Shown piece after piece: positions 1-6,304 of a stretch of DNA of 10,003 bases. Location: NCBI GenBank assembly GCA_031261945.1, contig JAISIQ010000141.1:1-10003 (forward strand). The letters are read 5' to 3'. Source of the stretch: Methanobrevibacter sp. (GTDB taxonomy: Archaea > Methanobacteriota > Methanobacteria > Methanobacteriales > Methanobacteriaceae). Every line of letters begins with the position of its first letter. The stretch's first letter is position 1. The position numbers and the translations under genes are program-made. The notes beneath the pieces are model-generated. The model was not told the origin of the DNA. It did not search any database and saw only the letters and a list, made by a program, of their open reading frames with translations.

Positions 1-1284
1 TTCCCTAAAGGAAGTGGAAATATACCTACAGTTCCATTTTTAGGAATTATAAACAAAGATATAGGAACAAAATTCACTAAAGGATTATATATAGCATATC
101 TTTTTGACATTGAAAATAAGGAAGTCTTCGTATCCTTAAACCAAGGAATTAGCGGAGAGCCAGATAAAAATGTAATATTTGAAAGAGCAAGTGAACTATC
201 TTCATCCATTAATTCTCCTATTTTTTTATCCCACGATAAAGGAGTTGAAATTAATAAAAATAAAACACACTCAATATCTAAGAAATTGACTGAATATGCA
301 AATTCTGCCATAGTATCAAAATATTATACATATGATGAAATTGATGAGAAATCCATTGAAAACGACTTTAAGGATTTAATAAAAATTTATAATGGTTTGA
401 TTTCAAATGAGTACACAAAAGAAGATTTTTTAAATGATGTTGTGTTTTTAGAAGAAGATTATGATGAATTAGTTAACCTGATTGAAAGAAAGAAAAATAT
501 TATATTAAATGGCCCTCCTGGTGTTGGAAAAACATTTATCGCCCGCTTATTAGCTTATTCTCTTATTGAGAGTAAAGATACAGATCGTGTTGAGTTTGTG
601 CAATTCCATCAAAGTTATTCTTATGAGGACTTTATTCAAGGTTATCGTCCAGATGAAGAGTCATTTAAGTTAGAGGATGGAATATTTTATAAGTTTTGTC
701 AAAAAGCTAAAGAAAACCCTAATAAAAATTACTATTTTATCATTGATGAAATTAATAGAGGAAATATTAGTAAAATCTTCGGAGAGCTTATGATGCTCAT
801 TGAAAAAGATAAAAGATATGAAGACTTTGCTATTCCTTTAACATATTCTAATCAAGACTCTAAATTCTATGTTCCTGAAAACTTATATATTATTGGAATG
901 ATGAATACAGCAGATAGAAGTTTAGCAATGATTGATTATGCACTGAGACGAAGATTCGTATTCTTCACTGTAAATCCTTTATTTGATGAAGACCATGTAA
1001 ACAATAATATGTTTAAAGATCATTTGACTAAAAATGGAGTTGATAAAGAATTAGCCAGTACCATTATTAAAAAGATTAAAATATTAAATAAAATAATCAC
1101 AAAAGATGAAAATCTTGGACCCGGATTTAGAATAGGTCATAGTTACTTCTGCGGAGATAGTTCTAAGAATGAAGAATGGTATAAATCTATTGTTAACTAT
1201 GAAATCGCCCCTCTTTTGAATGAATATTGGTTTGATAGTCCAAATACAGCTAAAGAAGAGATTGAAAAGTTATTGGATATATAA
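1..1284 (+). CDS. mcrB: McrB-like GTPase subunit of a type IV restriction system, 5' end outside window
   Basis: This is the NTP-driven, DNA-recognising subunit of an McrBC-type restriction complex, which cuts modified foreign DNA together with McrC. The frame is open from base 1, so the gene starts upstream; a TTG at 286 is internal. Window residues 1-90 match the DUF3578 (MrcB N-terminal) pattern: GSGNIPTVPFLGI, then KGLYIAYLF and VFVSLNQGI. The AAA+ domain follows, with Walker A GPPGVGKT (511-534), Walker B IIDEINRGN (739-765), and MNTADRSLAMIDYALRRRF from 901. The MNTAD element is the McrB signature linked to GTP use, and the last arginines suit sensor/finger roles. mcrC starts 30 bp downstream, so the pair is an operon. 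The target modification cannot be told from sequence; the N-terminal domain differs from that of E. coli McrB. Family assignment is firm. Confidence 0.93.
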   Translation, partial: FPKGSGNIPTVPFLGIINKDIGTKFTKGLYIAYLFDIENKEVFVSLNQGISGEPDKNVIFERASELSSSINSPIFLSHDKGVEINKNKTHSISKKLTEYANSAIVSKYYTYDEIDEKSIENDFKDLIKIYNGLISNEYTKEDFLNDVVFLEEDYDELVNLIERKKNIILNGPPGVGKTFIARLLAYSLIESKDTDRVEFVQFHQSYSYEDFIQGYRPDEESFKLEDGIFYKFCQKAKENPNKNYYFIIDEINRGNISKIFGELMMLIEKDKRYEDFAIPLTYSNQDSKFYVPENLYIIGMMNTADRSLAMIDYALRRRFVFFTVNPLFDEDHVNNNMFKDHLTKNGVDKELASTIIKKIKILNKIITKDENLGPGFRIGHSYFCGDSSKNEEWYKSIVNYEIAPLLNEYWFDSPNTAKEEIEKLLDI

Positions 1285-1314
1285 TTAACTGCTTGAATTG
1301 ATTACTAAGGTAAA

Positions 1315-2434
1315 ATGAAAAATAATAGTAATGAAACTAGTTTTCAAGATAATAATCCTAACAAGAAGATTATTTCCCGAAAAAATCAAATACCTATTCA
1401 AAATATTTATTATATGCTTAGCTATGCTTATAATAATTTAAAAATTAATCAAGATGTTTTACTTGAATCATTAGATTATGAAAATATACATGACCTTTTT
1501 GCAAGAATTTTGATTGATGCAATAAACAATCTTGTTAGAAGAGGTTTTTACAAAGAATATATTGTGCTAAACGAAGACACATCTAATATAAAAGGAAAAA
1601 TTAATATTTCTGAAAGCATAAAAAGACAAACAAATACATATAAAAAACTAAATTGCCAATATGATGAATTTAGTAGTGATGTTTTATTTAATCAAATAAT
1701 AAAAACTACTATGGGCAAATTAATTTGTAATAATATGTTGGACAATGAATTAAAGAAAAAAATCAAGAAATTGAGACCATTTTTTTGATAATGTAAGAAC
1801 TATTAACTTAAATAAACAGGTTTTTAAATCATTAATGTGGCATAAAAATAATCAGTACTATAGCTTACCTATAACTATTTGTGAACTAGTATTTTTAATG
1901 GAACTTCCAGATGAGAATAATGATGGAAAAGTCCATTTTAAAGATTTTATTCAAAAACACGAGAAAGAGATGGCAAACTTATTTGAAAATTTTGTTTATA
2001 AATTTTATGAAAGAGAAATTGATAAACTAAATGTCCATAAATCAAAAATTAACTGGGATTTAGATGAAAATTACAATGAAGAAAAAGGACAAGAATATAT
2101 TCCGAAAATGAGAACTGATATTATTTTAGAATATGAAAATAAGCAATTAATAATCGATACTAAATTTTATAAGAAGATATTATCCCAATTCCATGAAAAA
2201 ACTATGTTACATTCTCCAAATCTTTATCAAATCCATGCATATGTTACTAATAGTACCTTTCCTGAAAAGAAGATGGGTATGTTACTTTATGCTTCTTTGG
2301 GTGAAGATATCGATTATCAATTTAAAATAAAAGATAATATAATTTTTATAAAAACTATCAATTTAAATCAAAATTGGGAAGGAATAGATAAAAGATTAAG
2401 AGAAATAGCTAATATATTGTTTCTTAATGTATAA
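1315..2434 (+). pseudogene. mcrC: McrC nuclease subunit, split by a +1 frameshift at a T7 run
   Basis: McrC is the PD-(D/E)XK endonuclease that McrB recruits and drives. The gene appears in two frames: 1315-1788 (157 residues, ending RPFF-stop) and a second part whose first ATG is at 1835, ending at 2434. Ignoring one T of the 1780-1786 run joins them in one frame through DNVRTINLNKQVFKSL into MWHKNN, giving about 372 residues, a normal McrC length. The first part has the usual McrC opening IPIQNIYYMLSYAYNNL (about residues 26-42). The second has LFENFVYKFY, then MRTDIILE and LIIDTKFYK, whose D (2117-2119), D (2156-2158) and K (2162-2164) form the catalytic set with the expected 13-residue D-to-D spacing. 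AAGGT at 1307-1311 serves the ATG at 1315. All motifs are intact, so this is a recent mutation, a sequencing error, phase variation or recoding rather than an old relic. Confidence 0.85.
1780..1786 (+). other. T7 homopolymer at the mcrC frameshift
   Basis: Seven T form TTT TTT TGA, where TGA (1786-1788) ends the first mcrC frame. With six T the frame reads TTT TTT GAT AAT and continues to 2434. A ribosome slipping +1 on the last Phe codon would do the same, since UUU can re-pair with UUU just before UGA, as in the logic of the bacterial prfB site. No upstream Shine-Dalgarno-like stimulator is obvious. Slippage at the DNA level or a homopolymer sequencing error is equally possible. Confidence 0.8.
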
Positions 2435-2467
2435 TTTTTTATTATTTTTTCTTTGAATATTTTTTTC
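2435..2467 (+). terminator. Oligo-T terminator after mcrC
   Basis: Directly after the mcrC stop come three T tracts (T6 at 2435-2440, T6 at 2445-2450, T7 at 2460-2466) with no hairpin. Clusters of U in the nascent RNA are the usual intrinsic termination signal in archaea, and the position fits the end of the mcrBC transcript. Confidence 0.6.
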
Positions 2468-2761
2468 TTACTTCGACATGAATGTACCCTAATTTTAATT
2501 AATTACTTACTTGATTATTAGAATATTCAATTTCAAGTTAACGTTGTATAATGTTAATAATTAGTATTACTATTTTTCAAATAATTATGTAAAAAAAGGA
2601 TAGGAAATTATAGACTTCCGATATATTTATAATAATATTAATACAAGGAATAATATAATAATTATTAATTTATACAGATTTAATTTTGATTATAGATTTA
2701 ATATATAAATTCGATAATTTAAAAAAAATTAATGATTAAAAATGAATTAAAAATAGCAAAA

Positions 2762-2773
2762 TAGCTATAAATT
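2762..2773 (+). promoter_or_regulatory. Candidate TATA box of mptA
   Basis: TAGCTATAAATT resembles an archaeal TATA box. A start site about 25 bp downstream would fall near 2790-2795, a few bases before the TTG start at 2799, giving a very short leader. In DNA this AT-rich, TATA-like strings also occur by chance. Confidence 0.4.
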
Positions 2774-2781
2774 AAGTTATA

Positions 2782-2791
2782 CCCCATGGGG
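2782..2791. promoter_or_regulatory. GC-rich perfect palindrome CCCCATGGGG upstream of mptA
   Basis: A perfect 10-bp palindrome lies between the TATA-like box and the mptA start, in a spacer otherwise almost free of G and C. With a two-base centre it cannot make a stable RNA hairpin, so a protein-binding DNA site (operator) is the likelier reading. The ATG in its centre opens a frame that stops within a few codons and is not the mptA frame. Confidence 0.4.
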
Positions 2792-2798
2792 CGATTAT

Positions 2799-3791
2799 TT
2801 GGTAGTTTGTTTCCCTGATACCCAAGATAATAGACCAAGAATACCAGTTCATTTAACTCGAGTAGGAGTAACTGGTGTAAAAAAACTTATAAAATTAGAG
2901 CGAGCTGAAAAGCGACCCATAATTCTTTTACCTACATTTGATGCTTTTGTTGATCTTCCAAGTGATCAAAAAGGCATTCATATGTCAAGAAGTCCAGAAG
3001 CTATTAGTGAAGTTGTAGAAGAAGTTGTTAGTGGCAATTCAGTTGAAGTAGAGTCATTATGTGCCGATATTGTCAATACAATGATGAACAAGCATAAATA
3101 TGCTAAAATGGCTGAAGTAAAAATGACAACAGACTTCATGTTTATGAAAAAATCTCCTGTAACCAAAAACAAAACACAAGAAATGACCAAATTAATAGCT
3201 AATGCTGTTGGTTATAGAGAAAATAAGAATAATAAAAATAAAAATAATAATGAAAATAATAATGAAGATGCTAATGAAATTACAATACGTAAAAGTATTG
3301 GTGCAGAAGTCGTTGGAATGACAGTATGCCCTTGTGCACAAGAATCTGTTAAAGAAGCAGATAAACAAAAGCTATTAGAGTTTTTAGATGAAGAAACAGT
3401 AGAAAAAGTATTAGATACTGTTAGTTTCGCTTCACATAATCAAAGAGGCGTGGGAACTATACTAATTGAGGTAACTGGTAACCACACAGTACGGGGAGAG
3501 GATATAATCCAGATAATAGAAGATTCAATGAGTTCTCCTGTTTGTGAGCTATTAAAAAGACCAGATGAAAATGCAGTTGTTATGGAAGCCCATAAACATC
3601 CTTATTTTGTAGAAGATTGTGTTAGAAATATGATTGAAAAAATAATTCAAAATTATTCTCATTTACCAGATGACACATTAGTTACAGTTCGCCAAGTGAA
3701 TGAGGAGAGTATCCATCGCCACAATGCTTTTGCTGAAAAAATAGCTACTATGGGCGAGTTAAAAGAAGAAATTCAAAATGGAATAAAATAG
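2799..3791 (+). CDS. mptA: GTP cyclohydrolase IV (MptA), methanopterin biosynthesis
   Basis: MptA converts GTP to 7,8-dihydroneopterin 2',3'-cyclic phosphate, the first step towards tetrahydromethanopterin, using an Fe(II) site in the cytoplasm. The 330-residue product shows the COG1469/FolE2-type signatures PRIPVHLTRVGVTGVKKL (13-30), LLPTFDAFVDLPSDQKGIHMSR (43-64), VVGMTVCPCAQES (171-183, with the Cys pair expected at the metal site) and SFASHNQRGVGT (209-220). The start is probably TTG 2799: no ATG or GTG lies in frame between the stop at 2754 and the first conserved residues, and GGGGCGAT just before it resembles a Shine-Dalgarno sequence. Residues 141-159 are almost only Asn, Lys and Glu, an unusual low-complexity insert. 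The next two genes lie 64 and 33 bp apart on the same strand, which suggests an operon. Identification is confident; the exact start less so. Confidence 0.93.
   Translation: MVVCFPDTQDNRPRIPVHLTRVGVTGVKKLIKLERAEKRPIILLPTFDAFVDLPSDQKGIHMSRSPEAISEVVEEVVSGNSVEVESLCADIVNTMMNKHKYAKMAEVKMTTDFMFMKKSPVTKNKTQEMTKLIANAVGYRENKNNKNKNNNENNNEDANEITIRKSIGAEVVGMTVCPCAQESVKEADKQKLLEFLDEETVEKVLDTVSFASHNQRGVGTILIEVTGNHTVRGEDIIQIIEDSMSSPVCELLKRPDENAVVMEAHKHPYFVEDCVRNMIEKIIQNYSHLPDDTLVTVRQVNEESIHRHNAFAEKIATMGELKEEIQNGIK
3219..3275 (+). repeat. A-rich simple sequence in mptA coding an N/K/E tract
   Basis: AAT, AAG and AAA triplets dominate here and encode residues 141-159 (ENKNNKNKNNNENNNEDAN). The tract separates the conserved N-terminal half from the VCPC metal-site segment, so it is probably a disordered surface loop enlarged by triplet slippage. 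The frame is kept. Confidence 0.75.
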
Positions 3792-3817
3792 CTATTAAGA
3801 AATATAATAGCTATTAA
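3787..3817. repeat. Two direct copies of AATAGCTATTAA at the mptA 3' end
   Basis: The 12-mer AATAGCTATTAA occurs at 3787-3798 and again at 3806-3817, 19 bp apart. The first copy supplies the mptA stop codon (TAG 3789-3791). Each contains the palindrome AATAGCTATT that recurs across the next 3 kb. Confidence 0.85.
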
Positions 3818-3845
3818 CAAATATTATACCTCTTAAAAAATGATT

Positions 3846-3850
3846 GGTGA
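3846..3850 (+). promoter_or_regulatory. Shine-Dalgarno GGTGA fixing the start at 3856
   Basis: GGTGA is complementary to the archaeal 16S rRNA 3' end and sits 5 bases before ATG 3856. It overlaps an in-frame TTG at 3844, so that TTG is not the start. Confidence 0.75.
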
Positions 3851-3855
3851 ATATT

Positions 3856-4299
3856 ATGGTAAAATTACACAAAATCGCAGGAAAAGTCATTGAACATTTA
3901 GAAGCATTTAAAGGATCAAGAGCAGCATTAGATAGTGAAATGCTTCTTATTGTTAGAGGAACATCAGTAAAAGAAATTCCTATTGCAGATATGGAAAAAA
4001 CATTAGATGAATTAGTAGAACTTCTTGATGGAACTGAAGTTGATGTTATCTCAGAAGAAGCTTCAAAATTAATAAATAGAATGGATGAACAGATTCGTTC
4101 AAATATTACAATTAATAGTGATACGGATTCTAATGGAATTATGAGAATGAAAAAATCATTAGAAGAACTAAATGTAGCTGTTGAATTTAAATTAATTAAT
4201 TTAGCCCATGCTGCAATATTTATTTTTATGTGGAAAGATAAAGCAGATGTTGGTCCTATTTTTGTAGAAGTTGTTGTCTCAGATGATGAACAAGGCTAA
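3856..4299 (+). CDS. Small conserved methanogen protein of unknown function (possibly DUF2120)
   Basis: This encodes 147 residues with no signal peptide, no clear membrane segment and no catalytic motif I recognise. It reads as a compact alpha/beta protein: a helix-rich first part (HKIAGKVIEHLEAF; MEKTLDELVELL; SEEASKLINRMDEQI), a variable middle (NSDTDSNG), and a hydrophobic C-terminal part (AHAAIFIFMWKDKADVGPIFVEVVV) typical of a buried strand. The overall look recalls DUF2120, a family known from methanogens, but I recall this only loosely. It lies between mptA and cofG on the same strand, so a role near methanopterin or F420 metabolism is a fair guess, nothing more. That it is a gene is well supported by the ribosome binding site, composition and spacing. 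Confidence 0.82.
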   Translation: MVKLHKIAGKVIEHLEAFKGSRAALDSEMLLIVRGTSVKEIPIADMEKTLDELVELLDGTEVDVISEEASKLINRMDEQIRSNITINSDTDSNGIMRMKKSLEELNVAVEFKLINLAHAAIFIFMWKDKADVGPIFVEVVVSDDEQG

Positions 4300-4332
4300 A
4301 TAAAACATTTATCATAAATTTTAGGGATTTGA

Positions 4333-5424
4333 ATGGACTTAAAAAAAGAAGAAATTATAGATCTCTTGAACATTAAACAAGCTAATATTAACTCTTTAAT
4401 GATTAAAGCTAATTCTAAAAGAGAAAACGATATTATAACTTACTCTAAAAATGTTTTTATTCCTTTAACTGAAATTTGTAGAAATTATTGTGGTTATTGT
4501 ACCTTTAAAAAGGATCCAAATGATAAAACTGCTATTATTCTAAAAGAAAAAAATGAAGTAATAGAAGATCTAAAAATAGCTGAAAAATATAATTGTAAAG
4601 AAGCATTATTTACATTTGGAGAAGAAGCAGACCATGAAAAAAAGGTTAAAGAAGAGCTTACTAAAAAAGGCTTTTCTAATATGATTGAATATACTTATGA
4701 TATCTGCGAATCTACAATAGCTAAAACAAATTTACTCCCCCATACCAATGGAGGAATTATGGAATATTCTGACTTAAAATTATTGAAAGAAGTTAATGTT
4801 TCTATGGGTTTGATGTTAGAATCTTCTTCAAAACGTCTTATGAATACAATAGCTCATAAAAATAGTCCTGGAAAAGATCCAGATCTTAGACTTGAAACAA
4901 TAGCTAATGCCGGAAAATTAAAAATCCCCTATACGACTGGCATTCTAATAGGAATTGATGAGACAAAAGAAGAAATAGCTGATTCTTTACTTGAGATTAA
5001 AAAACTTCAAAATAAATATGGCCATATTCAAGAAATAATTATTCAAAATTTCAAATCCAAACCCGGAATACCTATGGAAAATCAAAAAGAACCAAGTTTA
5101 TTAGATATGGTTAGAACAACTTGTGTAGCTAAGCTATTATTTGATGATGTTTCTATTCAAGTCCCACCAAATCTTAATTATGAAACAAACCAAGTATTTT
5201 TATTATGTGGAGCAGATGATTGGGGAGGAGTATCTCCAATAAGTAAAGATTATGTAAATCCAGAAGCCCCGTGGCCTGAGATAGATCATCTTCAAGATTT
5301 AACTACTGATGCAGGGTTACGATTAAAAGAAAGATTAGCTATTTATCCAAAATATATAAATAATAGCTATTTAAATGATAATCTTTTAAATAAAAGTTCT
5401 AGTTTAGAAAATAAACTAAGTTAG
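4333..5424 (+). CDS. cofG: F0 synthase subunit 1 (7,8-didemethyl-8-hydroxy-5-deazariboflavin synthase, CofG)
   Basis: CofG is a radical SAM enzyme that acts with CofH to join the tyrosine-derived intermediate to 5-amino-6-ribitylamino-uracil-derived material, closing the deazaflavin ring of F0, precursor of coenzyme F420. The 363-residue length is normal for the separate archaeal subunit. The [4Fe-4S] motif is CRNYCGYC (Cys 49, 53, 56), followed by FTFGEEAD (94-100), TTGILIGIDETKEE (201-214), HIQEIIIQNFKSKPG (231-245) and GADDWGGVSP (293-302), all characteristic. AGGGAT lies just upstream of ATG 4333. The cofH partner is not in this window. The last 20 or so residues (NNSYLNDNLLNKSSSLENKLS) look like a non-conserved tail. 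The gene ends 5 bp from the converging DUF166 gene. Confidence 0.95.
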   Translation: MDLKKEEIIDLLNIKQANINSLMIKANSKRENDIITYSKNVFIPLTEICRNYCGYCTFKKDPNDKTAIILKEKNEVIEDLKIAEKYNCKEALFTFGEEADHEKKVKEELTKKGFSNMIEYTYDICESTIAKTNLLPHTNGGIMEYSDLKLLKEVNVSMGLMLESSSKRLMNTIAHKNSPGKDPDLRLETIANAGKLKIPYTTGILIGIDETKEEIADSLLEIKKLQNKYGHIQEIIIQNFKSKPGIPMENQKEPSLLDMVRTTCVAKLLFDDVSIQVPPNLNYETNQVFLLCGADDWGGVSPISKDYVNPEAPWPEIDHLQDLTTDAGLRLKERLAIYPKYINNSYLNDNLLNKSSSLENKLS

Positions 5425-5426
5425 CT

Positions 5427-5460
5427 ATTTTATTCTTTTATTTTTCTATTTTTATTTTTA
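5427..5460 (+). terminator. T-rich terminator of cofG inside the opposing gene
   Basis: Right after the cofG stop the plus strand reads a series of T tracts (TTTT, TTTT, TTTTT, TTTTT, TTTTT) broken by single other bases, a plausible archaeal U-tract terminator. It lies within the 3' coding end of the minus-strand gene, whose Lys-rich C-terminus (HKNKNRKIKE) may be shaped by this dual use. Confidence 0.5.
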
Positions 5461-6140
5461 TGCTTTTGCACTTTTGCACTTTTGAATGCATCACTATGAA
5501 AAGTTGAGGCTAATTGTTTTTTAGATTCTTCATCAGAAAATAGCCTTATTTTCCCTGCTCTACATGGATAATGTTGTATTCTGAGTCCTGCTTCTCGAGC
5601 TAAATCGTCAATAGCTATTTTATTTATATTTTGATTTTTATATTTATTAGCTATAAAATCAGCAACAAAAGAAGTAGAGCCACAAGGAGATGATCTTATA
5701 ACTTCAATATTTTCAATTTCATTATTATCATTTAATATGAATTCTAAAATTGGTTTTCCAAATTTACTTACAAATTCATCATAAATAGGATTGCCATTAT
5801 CTTCAAGTTCGCACATTATATATGAACAAGTAACATTTCCTTTTGATTCTAATTGATTTTTAAGCCCCTCTCCTCTCCAAGAAGCTATAATTATCCAATC
5901 AACTTTATCTGAAAATTTATCTACAATATCTAAAACAAGATCTATATGAGAAATATAAGAAATAATTATATTAGCTTCTTCGATTTTTTCAATAGCTTCT
6001 TTTGGAATTTCAATTTTCTCATCAAAAAATTTATCGCTTGGAGCTTTTAAGTGTATGAATTCTGTATCAAACTCTTTTTTTATTATTTGATATGCCCTAT
6101 CTCCATAAGGACCATCAGTTAGAATAGCTATTTTCAACAT
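5430..6140 (-). CDS. DUF166 (COG1810) family protein, function unestablished
   Basis: The 236-residue product opens MLKIAILTDGPYGDRAYQII, a Rossmann-like beta-loop-alpha start. Other recognisable segments are IIISYISHIDLVLDIVD (58-74), DWIIIASWRGEGLKNQL (81-97), CSYIMCELED (105-114), RSSPCGSTSFVADFI (149-163) and LRIQHYPCRAGKIRLF (176-191). Cys 105, 110, 153 and 183 fall in the best-kept segments and could bind a metal or cluster or act in catalysis; this is inference. I recognise the family as DUF166, common in methanogens; some databases have tied it to thymidylate synthesis, which I cannot support from sequence. ATG 6140 is preferred over an in-frame TTG 9 bases upstream. The C-terminal 25 residues are Lys-rich and probably disordered. 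taw2 lies 159 bp upstream on the same strand, so the two may be co-transcribed. Confidence 0.85.
   Translation of the reverse strand: MLKIAILTDGPYGDRAYQIIKKEFDTEFIHLKAPSDKFFDEKIEIPKEAIEKIEEANIIISYISHIDLVLDIVDKFSDKVDWIIIASWRGEGLKNQLESKGNVTCSYIMCELEDNGNPIYDEFVSKFGKPILEFILNDNNEIENIEVIRSSPCGSTSFVADFIANKYKNQNINKIAIDDLAREAGLRIQHYPCRAGKIRLFSDEESKKQLASTFHSDAFKSAKVQKHKNKNRKIKE
5463..5486. repeat. 8-bp tandem repeat in the DUF166 gene
   Basis: CTTTTGCA occurs at 5463-5470 and 5471-5478, followed by CTTTTGAA (5479-5486). On the coding strand it encodes FKSAKVQK in the tail. Because 8 is not a multiple of 3, gain or loss of a unit would change the C-terminal end of the protein. Confidence 0.8.
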
Positions 6141-6179
6141 GAAAATCAAAATTAATGAATTATTTGTTTTTTTTATTCT

Positions 6180-6205
6180 TTTAAGTTTAGTATTTAAGTT
6201 TAGTA
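6180..6205. repeat. 13-bp perfect tandem duplication upstream of the DUF166 gene
   Basis: TTTAAGTTTAGTA occurs at 6180-6192 and 6193-6205 without interruption. It lies 40-65 bp upstream of the minus-strand start, next to a TATA-like stretch on that strand (CTATAAATATAC, about 6203-6214), so it may sit in the promoter or 5' leader. Confidence 0.8.
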
Positions 6206-6229
6206 TATTTATAGATTATTTATAATTTA

Positions 6230-6304
6230 TTATAAAAAAATAAAAATAAAAATAAAATTATAAAAATAAAATTAGTAAAATAAATTTAGTAAAATAAAAT
6301 TAGT
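6230..6304 (-). terminator. T-rich region after taw2 with 14-bp tandem repeat
   Basis: On the minus strand, sequence after the taw2 stop is a long series of T4-T7 tracts, a plausible archaeal terminator. On the plus strand it reads as imperfect 14-bp repeats, AGTAAAATAAATTT (6274-6287) and AGTAAAATAAAATT (6288-6301), preceded by a degenerate unit. The last repeat includes the taw2 stop codon. Read-through into the DUF166 gene is not excluded. Confidence 0.45.

Larger units (their letters stand above)
2468..2798. other. Gene-free AT-rich spacer between mcrC and mptA
   Basis: I see no coding frame with protein-like composition, no RNA gene and no mobile element end here. It separates the defence locus from the cofactor genes. 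The right end carries the candidate mptA promoter and a GC-rich palindrome, annotated separately. The rest is A/T-rich sequence with short chance repeats, such as AGATTTAAT near 2690-2705. Confidence 0.6.

Noticed and set aside
286..288. TTG as start of mcrB
   Set aside because: The frame is open to base 1 and the upstream residues match a known McrB N-terminal domain, so the true start is outside the window.
2786..2788. ATG in CCCCATGGGG as the mptA start
   Set aside because: It is out of frame with mptA and its own frame stops within a few codons.
2435..2798. Insertion sequence remnant or hidden gene between mcrC and mptA
   Set aside because: No terminal inverted repeats, transposase-like frame or target duplication could be seen; the stretch is plain AT-rich spacer.
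2978..3190. 70-codon open frame on the minus strand
   Set aside because: It lies wholly inside mptA, which has strong family motifs in the sense frame; the antisense product has no recognisable features and is a shadow.
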